A stretch of DNA of 64,000 nucleotides from Microbacterium yannicii (GTDB taxonomy: Bacteria > Actinomycetota > Actinomycetes > Actinomycetales > Microbacteriaceae), in NCBI RefSeq assembly GCF_024055635.1, contig NZ_JAMXMB010000036.1, forward strand, positions 310,001 through 374,000, written 5' to 3'. Shown piece by piece: positions 62,018 to 64,000 of the stretch. The translations under genes and the position numbers were made by a program. Positions within the stretch are counted from its first letter, which is position 1. Each line of letters opens with the position of its first letter. The notes below the pieces were generated by a model. It did not search any database. It was given only the letters and a program-made list of their open reading frames with translations, and had not been told where the DNA came from.

Positions 62018-62031
62018 GGTAAACGCTTTCC
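62018..62031. promoter_or_regulatory. LacI-type operator of the MocA/DUF993 run
   Basis: GGTAAACGCTTTCC, dyad GG-AAACG-CTTT-CC with one mismatch. It lies between the MocA start and the end of the GH35 gene. Confidence 0.65.
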
Positions 62032-62055
62032 AACAGTCTGACACGGGAGGAAGCG

Positions 62056-64000
62056 TCATGCAAGCGCTTCGGGCCAGAGCGCGCGCTGGCTGATCTCCAC
62101 GGCGTCGAGCGCGCACAGCGCATCCGTCGCGGCGGCCAGCCGTGCAGCGGCGTCGGCGGGAAGGTGCACGGCGCTCTCGCGCCGGAGCGGCAGCACATGA
62201 AGCTCCACGCGGGACGACGCCGAGACGCCGATGTCGCGCAGGTTCACGACGAGGTCGGAGCCGTCCCAGAACCGGTCGGTCGCGGTCACCCCGTCCACGC
62301 GCAGCTGCGCGACGTCTCCCGCCCAGGCCACTCGCACCACCGCGTCCTCGTCCACCCACCCGGGAACCTCCAGGCGGTACACCGCCGCGTGCTCCTCCAA
62401 CACCGCGTCGTCGGGGGCGGCCGGCCGACCGTCGCGCGACCCGTACTCTCCGGACGGCGTCGACGCCGCTCGCACGAGTGAGACGTCGACGGATGCCGCA
62501 TCCCCCCGCTGCCCGGTCACCGCACGCGCTGCGCGAGCGACGCCGCTGACGTGCTCCCACACGAGCTCGCGCCAGGCGCCGCCGGCGTACTCGCGCACAT
62601 CGGGTGCCGCTCCGCCGGCGCGCACCGACACGCGGCCCGCGGCATCCCACGTCACCTCGTCCCGGCTGAGCAGGACCCGGCTTTCTCCGCCGTCCGCGTC
62701 GACGACCCAGAGGTGCGCGGCCTGCGACGCGGGAACGACGAGCACGTCGAGGGCCGCGCCGTGCGACTCCTCGATGCGCAGGGGCGACGGTCCCGGTGTC
62801 ACGCGGTGGGCGAGGCCGTCGTGCACGATCTCGACCGGGATGCCGGCGTCTTCCACCAGCACGAGCGTCGGAGGCGAAACGGATGCCGCAGCCCCGGGCA
62901 GCACGGTGAGCGCCGAGGCGGTGGCCGAGTCGATCGTGACGCCAGCCACCTCGAGACCGAGCGGCCAGCGTGCGAGCGTGCCGGGCGGGATGTCGAGGGG
63001 CGTGCTCGGCAGCGTGACGGCGCCGCGGGTGGTCTCGATGCGGAACTGCGCGCCGCGGTACGTCGGCAGTGGCACGTGCGGCTGATGCCGGCCGATGAAG
63101 ACGAAGCCCGAGCCGTCGTCGGCGCGCACGGCCCAGCGCAGGGTCGCGGCATCCTCGACTCCCGTCGGGCGCTTCTCCGGGAGGTGCGCCGGCATGGGCG
63201 CGACGCGCTCGCCGAACGCCTCGATGAAGGCGTGCTGCAGCCGCAGCGCCGCGTGGCTGGGGGCGGCTCGGCCGGACTCGCCGATCGGTGCGTGGAAGTC
63301 GTAGCTCAGCCGCGTCATGTCGTTGGGGTAGCCGGTCGACTGCGTCTCTTCGAGACCTGGCCCGGGGTTCGTGCCGCCCGCGTACATGTAGAAGCCCTGC
63401 CACGCCGACCCGCTGCCCAGCTTGGCGTGGGCGACCGCCGCGATGTCGAGGGCGTCCGGCCGGGGCCGGCGGTGGTACGCCGTTGCCATGCCGCCACCCA
63501 GTTCGCAGGTCGCGGGTGGGAACCACGGCGACAGCTCGGCACGGCGCGCGGTCGCCGCGTCGCCGGCACCACGCACATCGGCGCCGATGCCGGGGTCGTC
63601 CCACGTGTCGGAGAAGAAGTAGTGCGCGCGGAACGTCGGATCCCAGGGCTCGGCCGGATCGACCCAGAATCCGTCGCCGTAGCCGCCCCACAGCGGCAGC
63701 ACTTCGGGGTCGGGAAGATCGGCTCCTCCCCAGGCGGTCGCCGTCCAGAGCGGTGCCGACAGTCCCGCCTCCCGGGCGAGGCGCTTGAGCGTCACGAGGT
63801 GGCCCGGCTGGTCGTACAGCTCGTTCTCGAGCTGGATCGCGAGCACGGTGTCGGGTCGGCAGCGCCCGTCGAGGGCGCGGGCGAGCTGCCCGAACCACTC
63901 GCGCACGAGGTCGAGGTAGGCCGGGTCGTCGGTGCGGTGCTGCACGCGCGCGTCCTGCACCCAGTCGGGGAACCCGCCGTTGCGCATCTCGCCGTGCACC
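62056..64000 (-). CDS. GH35 beta-galactosidase, 5' end beyond the right edge
   Basis: About 647 C-terminal residues are present. GH35 marks: HGEMRNGGFPDW, the acid/base Glu in LAIQLENELYDQ, the likely nucleophile Glu in PPATCELGGGM and the hallmark WQGFYMYAGGTNPG. Beta-sandwich domains follow to the C-terminus. It would remove terminal beta-galactose; the galactose could feed the gal genes at 30-35 kb. It is transcribed toward the MocA run but a LacI operator separates them. Confidence 0.9.
   Translation of the reverse strand, partial: VHGEMRNGGFPDWVQDARVQHRTDDPAYLDLVREWFGQLARALDGRCRPDTVLAIQLENELYDQPGHLVTLKRLAREAGLSAPLWTATAWGGADLPDPEVLPLWGGYGDGFWVDPAEPWDPTFRAHYFFSDTWDDPGIGADVRGAGDAATARRAELSPWFPPATCELGGGMATAYHRRPRPDALDIAAVAHAKLGSGSAWQGFYMYAGGTNPGPGLEETQSTGYPNDMTRLSYDFHAPIGESGRAAPSHAALRLQHAFIEAFGERVAPMPAHLPEKRPTGVEDAATLRWAVRADDGSGFVFIGRHQPHVPLPTYRGAQFRIETTRGAVTLPSTPLDIPPGTLARWPLGLEVAGVTIDSATASALTVLPGAAASVSPPTLVLVEDAGIPVEIVHDGLAHRVTPGPSPLRIEESHGAALDVLVVPASQAAHLWVVDADGGESRVLLSRDEVTWDAAGRVSVRAGGAAPDVREYAGGAWRELVWEHVSGVARAARAVTGQRGDAASVDVSLVRAASTPSGEYGSRDGRPAAPDDAVLEEHAAVYRLEVPGWVDEDAVVRVAWAGDVAQLRVDGVTATDRFWDGSDLVVNLRDIGVSASSRVELHVLPLRRESAVHLPADAAARLAAATDALCALDAVEISQRALWPEALA

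Overview
The window is a 64 kb piece of a high-GC Gram-positive (actinobacterial) chromosome, most likely from the Microbacteriaceae and probably Microbacterium or a close relative. The reasons are the strong G/C bias at third codon positions, short 4-bp ATGA/GTGA gene overlaps, frequent GTG starts, several apparently leaderless genes (TANNNT box 6-7 nt before the start codon), an F420-type luciferase-like oxidoreductase, and a very common word GGATGCC/GGCATCC. I see no rRNA, tRNA, CRISPR array, IS transposase, phage or plasmid gene. The species call is inference.

The region is a carbohydrate-utilisation island. It holds eight glycoside hydrolases (GH43 partial, three GH3, GH2, GH6 with a CBM2-like tail, GH38, GH35 partial), several esterases, two ABC importers, two MFS carriers and seven regulators (two TetR, one MarR, three LacI, one DeoR/LacI hybrid).

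Layout. (1) 1-12.8 kb: a minus-strand run encodes an Opp-type ABC importer, GH3, a serine hydrolase and GH43. It diverges from a TetR regulator with a GH2 beta-galactosidase, and an AT-rich palindrome lies between the two. (2) 12.9-22.5 kb: MarR/MFS pair, a lipase-like hydrolase, a secreted GH6 cellulase behind a perfect CebR-type box, a small membrane protein, lplA with its domains in unusual order, an orphan DNA methyltransferase, an LLM oxidoreductase, and a Vsr/DUF559-type nuclease gene bracketed by two 78-nt hairpins. (3) 22.5-28.6 kb: a second TetR-controlled sugar locus (esterase, TetR, MFS carrier, GH3) whose GH3 carries an in-frame repeat insertion. (4) 28.6-37.2 kb: alpha/beta hydrolase, repeats, the Leloir genes galK, galT and galE with a LacI regulator, a ThuA-like protein and a glycerate kinase. 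(5) 37.2-38.3 kb: a small GIY-YIG nuclease gene embedded in arrays of palindromic repeats. (6) 38.3-44.2 kb: a five-gene operon (Gfo/Idh/MocA, NAD-epimerase family, KdgD, enolase superfamily, semialdehyde dehydrogenase) that fits oxidative uronate/aldarate breakdown to 2-oxoglutarate. (7) 44.2-49.1 kb: three regulators and a 2-hydroxyacid dehydrogenase. (8) 49.1-57.5 kb: a CUT1-type ABC importer operon with GH3 and GH38 alpha-mannosidase. (9) 57.4-64 kb: esterase, TIM-barrel isomerase, DUF993 protein, Gfo/Idh/MocA, and the 3' part of a GH35 beta-galactosidase.

How it works together. Each block pairs an importer or exported enzyme with intracellular glycosidases, a local repressor and a catabolic tail. 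The gal genes take up the galactose that GH2 and GH35 would release. Operator-like palindromes of the LacI type (core AACG or GCGTT flanked by GGAA/TTCC) lie in front of five genes or operons. The most unusual features are the palindromic repeats: two different nuclease-type genes are bracketed by them, and one repeat family is translated inside two unrelated enzymes.
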